The notes under the pieces are model-generated. The model was given only the letters and a program-made list of their open reading frames with translations. It did not search any database and was not told the origin of the DNA. DNA of 64,000 bases from Parelaphostrongylus tenuis (taxonomy: Eukaryota > Nematoda > Chromadorea > Rhabditida > Metastrongylidae). The stretch is from assembly GCA_019055375.1 (NCBI GenBank), contig JAHQIW010000964.1:1-64000 (forward strand), in the 5' to 3' direction. This document shows, piece after piece, positions 34,515 through 46,071 of this stretch. Numbering within the stretch: the first letter of the stretch is position 1; the number at the start of each line of letters is the position of its first letter. The translations under genes were made by a program, and so were the position numbers.

Positions 34515-36021
34515 AAAGCCGCTTTGAGGGCGCACCAATGGCATGTCCAGTGGAGATTGTTGATCTTTCTGAAAAAGAGCATATGGTAAAAGTCGTTGTA
34601 AAGGTCAGGAATTGACATGAACAACATCTGTTGTATTATTGATTGTTCATTTTTACAATCGAATGACTCAAAATTGAAGATCGAATAAAAAACTGTTCAA
34701 TAGATCTTCTGCCTTTCAACCCTTTTTTTTCGGAATGTACTTCCTTCAATTTATGCTTGATTTTTTTCTATTTGAATTCGTTGTTATCGTTTGAAGGTTT
34801 TGTTCACTTTTACTTTAACTTTATGAACAAAATTATTTAGCAAAATTGTTTGGTAGCATGATTCATCGAGGCACCAGCCGTGTAAGTGCGAGCGCAAATT
34901 CTAATGCAGACGAGCAATCACCTCTTAATCTCCTTTTCTAGTTGAGGAACAGTTGTCTTGATTTTATCCAGTTTGATGCTCCAAACTGCACGAAACATCA
35001 TGCAAAGTATCTAAGTAAGGTTCTTTCTGATTAAGAGGGAACAAATGAAGAACCGACAGCATTCGCTAGAGAGGAACTTCTCATACGATTGTTGGTAACC
35101 ATTCGAAATCTGCGATTTTCCGTCACAGTCCCACGTCACCAAGTCACCGGCTTTCAAAACGCGGTTTTATAACGCTCTGATCTCCACATAGTACTAGAGT
35201 ATATTTCTCCCCGAACAGAGATCTTTTTCGGACTATTAGTAATCGTAAATTAGCGCAGTGCTTCTTGATGCCAATGATCTGCTTATATTTTGAAAAGACC
35301 GTTTCTCTGCAGCGCAGCAGGTAAAAATAGATGAAATCGATGTGCGAGAATAGACGATTTAAAGCCAGTTCACGTGACGGTGGGTGTGACGCCCACGTGA
35401 TTGCTGATGCAGTGCTTCCATACACGTTCACAGGACCGTTCACTAGTCGCTGCAGCCAGCGCACACGTGATTCGCGCGGGACGCCGTTGCTTCGCTATTT
35501 TAAGCTGCACTGCTACTTATTTTCCTGCTGGGTTTCAGAGTAACGATCTTTGGAAATTTAAGCACAGAGTTGGGATCAAATATGATTACGCTATCGAATG
35601 AACACCAACAGTCCAAATAAAGAGCTTTGTCCAGCGAGAAATATGCGCGTCTGAAGCCAAGATATAGTCTCCTGTAGCAACGTCAAAAAACCTTTTTCGA
35701 AAACCGGCGACATGGGGCTGTAGCCCCAAGCTTTAGCTTTCGAATGTTCACTAACGCTCCTATGGAAAAGTTTCTCTCGAGCAAATGAGATCGGTTTTCC
35801 GTTTGTTTCCTCCTAATCAGAAAGAAGCAAATGATGTAATATATGAAATGTGGTGAAATTCATTGATGCTGGCCGGAATTTTATTTTTGGTGCAACAGTA
35901 ACTGCGGTTAATGCTATCGAAACTTGCCGTTAGATATTGGAAGATGTTCATTGCCGAATGTGGTTGTGTTATACATCATTCTGATGTGGATATCTCGCTT
36001 TATGTTTTTTGTACTAATAAG
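34515..36021 (+). CDS. Partial NCLX-type Na+/Ca2+ exchanger-like gene (N-terminal exons)
   Basis: Exons 34515-34603, 34942-35014 and 35934-36021 join in phase (0, then 1). The product reads ...FEGAPMACPVEIVDL...; then SCLDFIQFDAPNCTKHHAKYL; then IGRCSLPNVVVLYIILMW and further hydrophobic residues. The spacing C-x-D-F-I...N-C...Y-L...C followed by a membrane helix is how NCLX (SLC8B1) proteins begin; nematodes have several such genes (the ncx-6 to ncx-10 group). The conserved ion-binding motif (GNGAPD) should follow in later exons, which I could not find in the window. It is therefore either a gene fragment or one with very long introns. A TIR element occupies the second intron. Identity is moderately sure at best. 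Confidence 0.4.
35165..35815. mobile_element. TIR element family A, copy 3
   Basis: The right end (AAAACCGGCGACATGGGGCT, CTTTAGCTTTCGAATG, CACTAACGCTCCTATGG) matches the right ends of the other copies. The left half is more diverged but keeps GACTATTAGTAATCG and the TTTCTCTGCAG block. It lies in the intron of the exchanger-like gene. Boundaries approximate. Confidence 0.5.
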
Positions 36022-36079
36022 GTAGGAGTTGCTGCTAATTTCGTAATTATTTTAGAGCATGTAAAGAATTTCTGTAAGG

Positions 36080-36180
36080 AAGAGAGCGCACGTGGCGCAG
36101 TGTTTTGAGGTGTTCAGCGTTGCAAACAATCGATGGTTCGATCTCGCGCTCATGGCCCGAGGTTTTAGCCTCTTTTCTTT
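36080..36180 (+). mobile_element. SINE family B, 5' part
   Basis: Contains the A box (GTGGCGCAGTG) and B box with flank (GATGGTTCGATCTCGCGCTCATGG), identical over the B box to the full copy at 42186. The 3' half is missing. Confidence 0.6.
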
Positions 36181-37974
36181 ATGGAATGAATGGTAGTTGA
36201 TGTAAATTTATTTGCGAATTCAGATTGTTGATGGGCAGTAGCAACAACTAGTGGGATCAACATCGCATAGGGACCAGTTTCAACAATGCATGAACCGCAG
36301 TTGCTTTTGCACCAAAATTACCAGAAGTCATGCTATAAAAGCAGTCATTGAAGCTGATTTTCTTGAGACTACACGAGATCCTGCGAAAGAACACAGCGTC
36401 GACGAATCTTCCATTCTCGCCATTGGAAGCAGATTACAAAGGTGACTGCGATTTGAGCATGGTCTGGAGACCATGTCATCTTAACGTGGTTAGAGTTCTA
36501 TATCAAGTAGGACGCTGGTTCACGCTACGGCATTCACGTGTTGCGCCATTTATTAGGTTGAAAAGAGGGTTGTGGGGCACTTGTTAGAAATTGAAACCCA
36601 CGTATGAATTTTGAACGAAAATAATGGTTATTATTCAAATTAGAAGCCCTCGTTTTCTACAATTTTCTGCCATCGGTCCGCCAAGTATCGGATCTGGTCG
36701 AATTATCATTCGTTGATTTCATCGACTGCACATCGCTATGAAAGACTCCTTCTCCAATAATGACGCAGCAAAACGCAATCTTCGATTGTATCGCTAAACA
36801 TGACGGAGGCTTGTAACAAAGTGGAAATAAAAACGAATAATATCTAGGCCTTCAGTAAAATCCCACACAAGAAACTCTGATGTTAGCATGGGGTTACCTC
36901 ATGCTTAATAAAGTGCTCCAGAACTGTCTTTCCAACCGTGGCATTTTATTCGATTTTTAGCGAAGACGCCAAAGACCTACACTACAAAAGAAGCAATTGC
37001 TGTGAGCATTTGACTCGAATAGCCATTCTCTGATGAAACTGGAGCTGCCAAAATTTTAGCCATGAAAATCCATATTACCGTGTGTAAGTTAACAAATAAA
37101 GCAGAACACTATCCAGTGTGTTTTATGAATACGAAAAAGCTGATATGAAGGAGGAAAAGCGTAGAGGGAAAACACCAGGAACCTACTTCGGTTGCCTCGA
37201 AGAAGACATAACTAAATAGTTGACTGGAAACTGCGCGTTCATCTTCTGAATCATGAATCAATACAGCGCCATTAAGCATATTATCAATAGCAGCAGCTTG
37301 AGAAAAAAGCGAATGGAAGATGTCTATGGTCTGCCCTTTCTATGATCACGCCATCAAAAAGCTAATAACAGTTGATAGGCTTACTCCAAATGTTAGTTGA
37401 CAACTATATCACGGAAAAGATGACAGGATTCAGACGCCGTCGACAAACCGCTCGGCGTCTTCTGAGCTAATGAAGACATGTCCGGTACAAGATAAGTGAG
37501 GTATAACATCATTACTAATAGTCTTCTTTTGTAATATGATTACATGTTTGATGAATAAACAGTTAACAAATATAAATAACCAATAGATGTCAAGTAATGA
37601 AATAAATCTAGGTGGTTGAGCACACAATTATACACCATAATACTTGTTCAGCAGGAACGCTCCTTTAGTAAGGAAAACTCATTCTATGGGAATAACTAAC
37701 CACAATAGGAAAACTTTCTGGTATTTTTTCTTTGTGAAGAAACTGCTCTCGTGTGCATTCAGACTGTTGTACACACTCTGATCGATTTTCTAAAATGGAT
37801 TCAATCAAGCGTTAACAAATTTATGAATTTTTTTCTCAATGTGAAGGGTCTGATTAAAAAGGTGACGAGAAATGACTATATGATTAAGAAATAAAAGGAT
37901 TAATTACTTGTACAATGCAAGAAAGGTAGACACACAGTACTTTTTATGAGCAAAACAAAAATTTCTGCATTAAC
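36181..37974. other. Stretch without supported genes
   Basis: Between the exchanger-like exons and the first coiled-coil exon of the minus-strand gene. The open frames here (36251-36445, 36348-36587, 37430-37627) show no domain. A 200-base segment near 37290-37480 hints at a decayed RTE reverse transcriptase but is too weak to call. Confidence 0.4.
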
Positions 37975-40900
37975 CTGGGTAGATAAGTCTGTCGTAGATG
38001 GTGTTGTCCCCTCACCGTGTATCGTTCCATTGTAAGCCTCTTTCACCTTCTGCTCCAAGTTCGTCATCATAGTCTAGAAGTAAGAAGTACTGTAGATAAA
38101 ATTCCAGCGTTGCCACGAATATAGAGTTTCTAGACAGGGACACTATCAAATGCCAATTGTTTGTCATTTCCTTACACAAAAGAACCAAAAAAGAACAACC
38201 TCTGAACCTTTTTTCAACGAGAAAAATCCACTTAAAAGATCATGGTTTTTTCTTCTAATCAAAAAGCCTAGTAATAAAAAATAATCGTTACCTCCAATGC
38301 TACGATTTCTTCTAAAAGTTGAGTAGATTTCAGATCGCTTTCTTTACTAGAATCGGCTGTTGGCTTCTAAAATAATGTCCCACAGTGGTATAATTGAGTA
38401 TATCGTCTGTATCGATTTGCAAGAGCATTTCAAGAACTTCATTCCCCATGCCTCTACTGAATACCAAAGAATGATGTTTCTAATGCACATAGATAAATCC
38501 ACATAGATATTGCAATCCAATAGCATAGGGTAGGATCGCTCATGAAGGAGCTGAGGGAGAACTCAAAACGCAAATTTTTTCTACGAAGCAACCCCTTTTT
38601 TCAGTATACAGTCGCTTTTGTTCTGTGACGAATCAAACGGAGGCTTGTGGTATTGCATTACTACCGTTTTTACTAGTGATGAGTTGAAAATGTTATAAGA
38701 ATCGATTTTGGTTCTATGTGAACCCTTAATAGACTAGTTTGCGCCTATAGTAAGCTGTTATGATTGTATAAATGTGAACAGACGACCTAGCGTGGTAGAC
38801 GTACACTTCATCCTAATAAGGAGGCCACTGACCAGCAAGCATGTTTTACACTCTGAGTTGCCCTCACCATATTAAACCAGAATTTTGGCAAGAAGAAGAA
38901 GATGCACTTAAAGATTGGGAAATTTTTTTTCAAAGGCCAACTACTCTTTGAAGCTTTGTTATCATCACTTTTTTCTCAAAATATCGTTTATATAAGAAAC
39001 TGTGGGGCAGCTACCTGTTGAGAGTCCTCTGAAGTCGGCAGCTCATTCCAATCAAACTTGTCATTATCACCGTTTAGAGTTCGAAGATCAATTGACAGGA
39101 GTTGACTCCCTTCTCTGCTTCGTCTTCGAAATTTAGGAAACTAAACGTTATGATCATCTCCAAAATCTGGACACGATAGAACATCAATGCATGATATTGC
39201 AGCAATTGTAGTCATGGTCAGAATATTAGTTAGGTCATTATATAAGTTTCGGTAAAACAGCATTAAATACCAACTTATTAGCACGTATTAGATGGAACTG
39301 CAAGATTTTGGCATCGTTCAATTGCACATTTTCTTGCGAACATTTTGGTATTCAACACACCTATAGCTCTTCATTCAAATGTGTTTATAAGCCTCGCTCA
39401 AAAGCAACAGTAATCTGATTAAATGATAACATATTTTGAGCCTTTTATTAGGACTGATATAGCACTTATACAATGGGAGACAGGCCTGTTTCGCCTCATC
39501 AGTAGAACGGCGCCTTTCCGTTAAGCCGAATCCTTACAGGTACATACATATAGTCGTGTAATAAATCGAGGTCTATAAAAGTAGTACGAATGAAGAGGTA
39601 TGATTCATTCTACCAGCCGCGAGCTCGAATGTTGGTCCCATAATGTCGAGGAGATTCATCACCTAATTTGCGGTGTATTGTTATTTGGCGTCAATTCCTT
39701 TATAAGGAATGGTATATCCCCCTGCAAAGGATCGGCTGAACCAAAGGCACCGTCCTACTGCTGAGCCTGGAAAGGTGAAACAGGCCTGTCTAGGGCTGTA
39801 CAAGTGTCACACCAGATCTCAAAAAGGCTCAAAACATGTTGTCATATTGTCAACTTTCTTATACTTACTATAAAATAGAGTTGCAGTAAAAAGAAATCCG
39901 CTTGTTATTCATGCACAAAAAGTGCTTAGGGAAAAATGCTAGTGAAGAGGCGCACAAGCAGCATAATCGATATCGCCACTGGCGCAAAAGTTTCTTTCTC
40001 TAACAAAAAAAGATTTTTTCAGGAAGTACTTATGGATCTTTGTAGCTCTCTGATAGATTGTGATTTTCTCTACAAGTTTATATACTTCTTGGGCATATGT
40101 AGCTGCTATGTGCCAAGGAAACCCTCATATGAATGCAATTTTATTTTCCCTCTCATAGTGCGCCATGAAGACCTTTTTGAGAATCTGGTTAATCTTTGAA
40201 TTCGCCGAGATTTAGACTATTGAAATAGTCTAGTTTAGTTCAACAAAATGCTACGGACTTTAGCCGAACAAATAAGGCAAACAGAGTGCGAAACACAATT
40301 TTATTTTTGCTGCCACAGCGTACTACAAAGACCTTTTTAAAACTAAGCAAAGCTTTGGATTTTCCAAGATTTGAGCTTTCAAATAGTTATTTAAATCCTA
40401 CATAATTATATTCGGCGAAGAAAACCTTTGAAAATTTGGGGGTAAAAATGATGCTCATCGCCCGCAAGGTATTAACTGAGCTTGCTGTAGACGGCTCGAG
40501 CGCGACTGATCTCTGTCCAGAATGTTCTCTCCTGCTTCGAACTTCGCGAAACACTTCCTAGTCGTCCTTTCTGCAACCGTATCATCTCCCCCATCTTCAC
40601 TGACTTTGCACGTCGTTTCACTAGCATTTTCCACTACGTGCCATTCGTGCATGAGTAGCAAGCGAATTTGTCCCCACGACAGCTCTATCTTGAAGCAAAT
40701 ATAAGCCAGTTGTATACCAAAATGTTCACAAGGTTGAATGGTACCAAAACTTTACAGTTTCAATCACTTTTAGTTAATGAATTTGATGTTCATTGCTATA
40801 GTGTCAAAACTTATGGAACGACCCAAAAACAACACAAATATCACAAATGAAGGTTGATGTCGTAAAGGATATGAAAACTGATTGTGAATCTCCTGAAAGA

Positions 40901-43900
40901 ACAGACCGAACAGCTGTTCCAAAATCAACCCTAAAAAATTATCTGAAGAAATGCTAGTGCTGAAGGATAGGCCTAATGTCACCCTTACATTTTAATAAAG
41001 GTGCTTAGAAAAAAGGCTACAGAAGAAGACAGTCCAATACTACAAGCGCAAGTCCACTGTCTGAAATTTTGCAATAGAATCTCACTATTTTCATATTGTC
41101 GACGATGTGATGAGGCTTGTATTCACCGAAGTGGAGTCGGGTATCGGAACTCTTGGACTGGTTTTTCCACCTATTCGACAGTCCCTTGCGTCGCGACTTC
41201 TCTGTCTGAAGCTAATTTTTATCAAGGGAGCATCTAAAAAGAAGGTAAGCGTTCATGACACTTTAATATTTCACCACACTTAACTCTAATTTACTTTAAT
41301 GTTCCCTTATGGATGTATAGCCCATTTAAGATAAGGCCATAATTACTAGACATAAAGTGGTCATCTTTTAAAGAAGTTCATTTTCCTGTAGATAGTTAAT
41401 AAAATTATGCGTAATTATTGCAACATTATTTCGATATTTAAACGTCCCGTTTTGCGGAGCCTGAGAAACTTAAATATATATTGACCCTATTGTGACACTT
41501 ACGCTTGTACTTACTTAGATACTGGTCCGTCTTCACTAATTGTGCGGAGCCCACCACATTTTCCAAATGGTATACTGCTTGTCAATACCAACAATCTTTA
41601 TCACGAGGAAATAGATTCCAGTCGGCTGGAACTCGTTGAGCTGGATTCCACGAGGATAATGATACGGAATTTAGGTCATCAACTGCACTTCTCTTTGTTC
41701 GTAGTGTCACCAAACCGGAGACATTTCTAACCATCATCGGATGAGGCTCAGGTTCTGAGAACACTATGGAACCATGGGAGTTCTTACAAGAATAATTCTG
41801 AGCTTTCGACTTGTAATATATGACTTTGTCGTAGTCATAAGTGTCCGGCATATGATCCAAATCATCAAAATAAAACGTTAGTAACTTTCGCAGATTTTCA
41901 GCTCTCCTAGCGTCGAAGAATTCCTTGTCACAAGGTGATGAACGTAGGACATATTGTACCTGGAAAGTCATGTCGCTATCGTAGTCCGAACACGACAATC
42001 GGATCTCAATTTCCGTTTGATTCAAAGCTGACTGGGCAAAGCCGATCATCTGATAATTTTTCGGTCGCAGTGGGATGGTTTCCGTCAAGATTCCACCACT
42101 TAACAAATTACTCGACACGGAGGTCGACGTTAGAATAATTACCCACCAAATGAATATTATGTCTCCCAAACTTGGGTAACTAAACGCATATGGCGCAGTG
42201 GTTAGAGGTGCCCTGCGTCGCACACGAGGTCAATGGTTCGATCTCGCGCTCATGGCTCACCAAGCCATCCATCCCTCCGGGGTCGGTAGATTGGTACCAG
42301 ACAGGTCTCAAGCTTGTCTGGGAGGATAAGCAGCACTGACTCGGTTCAGCGGGAGGCCACCGCGAGTCATTGTAAAGGCCAGATGTGCATTCAAACACCT
42401 CAAACGAAGTTAAAAATTGAAGTCGAATGCATGGCGCATCCCTCAGGGATTGATCGACGCCGAGAGCTTTATCCTTTATCCTTTTATACTGCTTGTCGTG
42501 CATATAATATTCCTTGGTTTCCTGACGTGACTGTGCAAGGGCTTTTCCAGGTCTTCATGTTGTCATTTCCTAGGAATGGATTCCGGCGACGGATCCTCGG
42601 CCGGGCTTCCTACTGATTGATTCGGAAATGGTGTTAGGCCGAAATCAAAAGCAGAGATAGTGAAGAAAATCAACCGACAGCTCACAGATGTTGTAGAACC
42701 CAAAATCCCTTATGCTTGTAACATCGCCACGCCAAACAATTTCTAATAGAACTGAAATCTTACTCGATGTCCTTTCTAGCACAGACGTTTGGCTTGTAAT
42801 ACGCCGTGTTTTTGTAAGAGCACGATGGCTTCTTTTTTAGCGGTTGGTGAAGCAAAAATGCTCATGATTAGGTGAACTCGATGAGAAGCAGAAGACGTCG
42901 CAAGGCAGTTGACTTGCAATGAATTGCTCAACGTGGTAAATGTTGAGATGACTCGTTGGCCTGGTGCCTATGTTGCGAAATCCCACCCACATACCGGCAA
43001 TGCGTGGTGGCCTGGTGTTATTATTGCAATGCGCGACACCTAATTTTTTTCTGGCTGTTACGGCTCTCTATGAAGACGTTTTAGAAAACCAAATAAATCT
43101 CTGGAATCGGCAGAATTCGCACTATCGAATGGCTTCTGAAAATCCATAGGAAATGCTCTGCTTAGCGAAAAACACGTCGAAACGCGACGAGCGTGAAACA
43201 TAATTTTATTTTGGCTGTTACAGCGCATTGAAGGGTTTTCTTTAGAACTCAAGTATATGTCTCAAGTCGCTAGATCTGAGCTATTGATTAAGCTATAGAG
43301 TCGTTTAAAAAGTCAGGAAAACGACTTGATATCAAAAGGATGCCGATAACAGCAATAACTCGTATTTGTGAAACACAATATTATTTTGAGCGTACAGAGC
43401 TGTGAAAAGTTTCTACTAGAAGCCAGGCATACCGCTGAAATTGGTAGGATCTGCTCTATTTAATGATCAAAATCTGATTATAAAAAAATCTTTCTAACGA
43501 GGAATGCTTAAATGTAAAACATTTTTTTCGAATGTTAAAGTCATTTGAGAAATAAAGTATGCCATTTGAATTTATGTGATTTAAGCTATCGAGCGACAAC
43601 CAAAAAGTTTTACGAAAGCATAAAATTCGCTTTTAACAAAAGCTTGAATAGCGGTCGAGATAACGGAAAAACGGTATATTTCTAGGTGTGCACAGATTAT
43701 GGATAGTGAAAGTCAGCGTGGCTCAGTAATCGAGTTACACAGGATGGGAAAAGCGGTCAACATTATAAAAATCGACTGGCTTCAAATCAGTAAATACCAA
43801 AAGAGCCATAAAACGTTCCAGAAAGACTAAAGAGATCAAAGATCGTCTTCGAAAAAGTCGTCCAACCACCTCATCTCCAGTCCCGAAAACATTCAAAAGA

Positions 43901-45552
43901 CCCCTGCCAGATTTAACAAAATCCGAGCGTTCGATGGGCAAACATAGCTCGGGAAGTTTGGGATCAGTGAGTGGGGCGTCTAAAACCTTGTCAAAAATAA
44001 ACTGAAGCTGTGCAGCCACTAACTTTCTCATTTTCATTTTCTTGGCGAAAAAAGGAAAAAAATGGCTTTTAAAGGCTCGCCGGATAGTTTATTTGATAGC
44101 AACTCCTGGTTTGCCAAGAGGCTTTTTTTACAGATCATGAAAAAAAACACGTGAACCACTCCACAATTGTCGAAATCGACGTCGACTTCTGAAGAAGGGT
44201 GAACAGAAGTCTACAATAGCAAAAACCATTGGCCGCAGTTATTTCTCGGCCTCTGTGATGGTTTGGACGGCATTTGTCCCGTCGGATAGACGCTCTACAT
44301 CTTCATTAACAGAAACGTCAAAATCGTTGCTGTCAGTTATCAGTAGTAAATTTTACGGTGCGTATTGAATCCTTAAAGCACTCTACACTCTGGTACCGAC
44401 GAATTTACGCTTCAGCAAGTCTGAGGCTCACTTAGTGATTGCCATCTATCAAGAACTGTTTCCAGACTTTTGAAACAAAAACATTGGCTGTCAAACTCGC
44501 CAGTTCTGAACCCATTGGACTAGCCCATGGTCCATACTGGAGGAGAAGGTCTCGACTACGTGCCACAACAGCCTAGATGCGCTCAAAACGGTTTGATACT
44601 CGCCTGAGACGAAATCACGGCGGAAACGGGTGCGAGGATCGTTATAAATTTTTGCAGGCGACTTCATAGATATATAGAGGCTTGAGAAGGCAACTTTGAG
44701 AAGTGTTTCAAAACTTTTTGTTTGTTATTGCAATTGTTGATCTAGTAAACATATTTACTCTTTCAACTGAATGGATATATCCGTTTATGTATGATTTTTT
44801 CAATGTTGAAATATGAAAAAATAATCAAAACTTCTGGCGCACTTTGTAATCATTAGTTAAAACAACGTTCGATTTTTAACAGTACACAATAATGTCATTT
44901 GAATAACGCTAAAAAATCGAATGGCATTGATAAGTCATCACTCACTTTCTTCAATTTTCGGGATTTCCCAATCCTTGGCCGTTTAGTGGTCAATACCGGC
45001 ACCACGATCTCGGCTGGTTCTGTTGTGCTGATTACGTTCATCACTGGCACTACGATCGCGGGGATTTCTGTTGTAGTGACTGCCTAAAGAAGCTAAACTT
45101 CGAACAGCAATACCCAAAGAAAGTTGCTACAAAAAAAAACATAAAAACATGATAAATCTTGGGTACTACGCATCACAGTGGCTGCCAATTTGGGTTTGCT
45201 CATGCGATATTGCCTAACCTATAAAACCTGTTAGAGGTTGGTGGCTAATAGCTATGATAGAGGCATTTCAGAATGAGTGGTAGTGATACGTTGCCTCGGT
45301 CGCGTAGTGGTAGCACGCTCCCTCTGTATGGGTGAAACGCGGGTCAACTCTCATCTGAGATTGAGTTTTTTGCACACCACTCAGTTTTCTTAGATATATT
45401 TGGAACTTCATAACACTGCTAAAAATGCAGTAACAACATAAGAAATTTTCATATTACAAACAAAGTTAGATTGGAAATAGAAGAGATCAAACCTGGTCAA
45501 CGAGTGGTTTCTTCCTACCAACACCAAGTTCGATGTTGCTCAATGTCCTAAA
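37975..45552 (-). CDS. Unidentified gene, 3' block: Thr-rich and coiled-coil-like exons
   Basis: Minus-strand exons 45552-45493, 45083-44946, 39140-39015, 38366-38292 and 38073-37975 are each open, flanked by AG/GT, and all join in phase 0. The product goes from a basic linker (GVGRKKPLVDQ) to a Thr/Val-rich segment (AVTTTEIPAIVVPV, then TTKRPRIGKSRKLKK), a FRRRSREGSQLLSIDL segment with an RRxS site, and an acidic, coiled-coil-like stretch (STQLLEEIVALE, TMMTNLEQKVKEAY). I do not recognise the protein. A possible further exon lies upstream at 45785-45697 (MSLGALNTLDWMLQNFTN) but its phase does not join directly. A Tc1/mariner relic, a TMEM87-like exon and nested elements lie inside its longest intron. 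Confidence 0.45.
39424..39856. mobile_element. Inverted-repeat MITE family B, copy 1 (nested)
   Basis: The left end (GATAACATATTTTGAGCCTT...ACAGGCCTGTTTCGCC) is the reverse complement of the right end (GGTGAAACAGGCCTGTC...GGCTCAAAACATGTTGTCAT). About 430 bases, no coding potential, inserted within the mariner relic. Confidence 0.7.
40280..40440. repeat. Dispersed repeat C fragment
   Basis: Carries ACACAATTTTATTTTTGCTG followed by CCACAGCGTACTACAAAGAC. Related fragments are at about 43045-43280, 43370-43470, 49375-49600, 57270-57500 and 57840-57960, and a diverged form sits near the right end of TIR element A (22010, 25815, 62130), so these are probably solo or recombined pieces of the same family. 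Confidence 0.45.
41520..41730 (+). CDS. Possible isolated CSPG-like exon
   Basis: After a TTACTTAG acceptor, the + strand reads SSLIVRSPPHFPNGILLVN, then EEIDSSRLELVELDS, then HQLHFSLFVVS. This has the order and spacing of a CSPG repeat (PPxxGxL..., [DE]IDxxxL, FxFxV). No neighbouring exon in compatible phase is clear. It overlaps, on the opposite strand, the 3' end of the TMEM87-like exon. It could be a stray duplicated piece, part of an unrecognised gene, or coincidence. Confidence 0.3.
41716..42180 (-). CDS. TMEM87: TMEM87-like (GOST family) first exon: signal peptide and lumenal domain
   Basis: A long open frame on the minus strand starts with a hydrophobic leader (IIFIWWVIILTSTSVSS) and continues IPLRPKNYQMIGFAQS, NQTEIEIRLSCSDYDSDM, YVLRSSPCDKEFFDAR and YKSKAQNYSCKN. 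Human TMEM87A has the same succession: IP..KNYFSF, N-x-T-x-I-x-L, W-Y-L-K-S-x-x-C-x-x-E, and a later N-C-S. Such proteins are seven-helix membrane proteins of the Golgi with a lumenal beta-sandwich. A donor after NVS at 41716 is plausible. The seven-helix exons were not found downstream. The likely start codon is lost or hidden: the ATG giving the longest frame falls in a SINE that abuts the 5' end. Confidence 0.5.
42186..42490 (+). mobile_element. Full-length SINE family B
   Basis: Begins with a tRNA-like promoter: A box ATGGCGCAGTGGTTAGAG, B box GGTTCGATCTC, followed by a body (GCTCACCAAGCC, GTCTGGGAGGATAAGCAGCA, CCTCAGGGATTGATCGACG) and an end GAGAGCTTTATCC. Other copies: 5875-6130 (3' part) and 36080-36180 (5' part). 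It abuts the 5' end of the TMEM87-like exon. Confidence 0.75.
42491..43690. other. Repeat-derived stretch, no supported genes
   Basis: Contains two or three fragments of dispersed repeat C (about 43045-43280 and 43370-43470). Nothing else is supported. Confidence 0.45.
43700..44850 (+). pseudogene. Decayed Tc1/mariner transposase
   Basis: Plus-strand frames together trace a Tc1-type transposase: HRMGKAVNIIKIDWLQISKY at the start, an NKLKLCSH block, SVMVWTAFVPSDRR (the VMVW...P..R block before the second catalytic aspartate region), then SPVLNPLD and LEEKVSTTCHNSLDALK (the SPDLNPLD...LK end). Frameshifts and stops are frequent. A likely right terminal repeat (AAAACTTCTGGCGCACTTTG) is at about 44828. 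It lies within the intron of the minus-strand unidentified gene. Confidence 0.75.
45290..45396 (+). mobile_element. tRNA-derived SINE (family A)
   Basis: A box CGTAGTGGTAGCACGC, a B-box position CGGGTCAACTCTC and the tail TTTTTTGCACACCACTCAG. Lies between two minus-strand exons. Confidence 0.6.
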
Positions 45553-46071
45553 CTTCTCATAGTCTACAACTGCTTATTAAATTCATTGATACGTTGAATT
45601 CTTCCCTATATATCTTGTTTCTGTCTTATGGCATCGGCTTTTTAAGAGAAATTAAAGCTCTGTTGAAAGAGCGATGATAACTTGCTACACGCATACCTCA
45701 GAGCTGCCTCATTTCCGTGTTCGGAGGTGTTGGTGAAGTTCTGCAACATCCAGTCGAGTGTGTTCAACGCTCCAAGCGACATCTCCTGTAATTGCTTCTC
45801 ATTCCGCTGCTAGTAAAGTCTTCTGGTTGCAAAAAGATTTATACTTATTATAGACTGTTATAATGTTTCAAGTCATCAGAGCTCCGGCACGCTAGTGTCA
45901 TACGTACGTTTCGGCGTTCTCACGCGCCTCATTTGTGCCACATGCCTTGCGTCTCACCTCTACTGTCAAGAGCAGCGGTGCCGCAGATGTATCAGTCAAG
46001 ACAAAGTGAAATGTCACTCGATATTACGGTCTAGATCAATTTTTGATAGATGGCTTACTGCTGTTACCAAA

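Larger units (their letters stand above)
39234..40832. mobile_element. Second fold-back mariner relic, interrupted by another element
   Basis: The outer ends match those of the relic at 7603 (left TATATAAGTTTCGG, right the complement of GTTCCATAAGTTTTGACAC). The left arm shows GCAAGATTTTGGCATCG and TTCTTGCGAACATTTTGG, then the LLFMHKK...NASEEAHK block at 39905-39960; the right arm on the minus strand encodes LLMHEW...ENASE and AERTTRKCFAKFEAGE (40660-40480). A family B inverted-repeat element (39424-39856) is inserted between them. No catalytic domain. Confidence 0.65.

Noticed and set aside
42186..42223. ATG at 42223 as the start of the TMEM87-like protein
   Set aside because: It and the next dozen codons come from the antisense of a SINE; the real 5' boundary is probably a splice site or a lost start near 42180.
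43735..44037. 100-codon minus-strand open frame
   Set aside because: It is the mirror of the Tc1/mariner transposase traced on the + strand.
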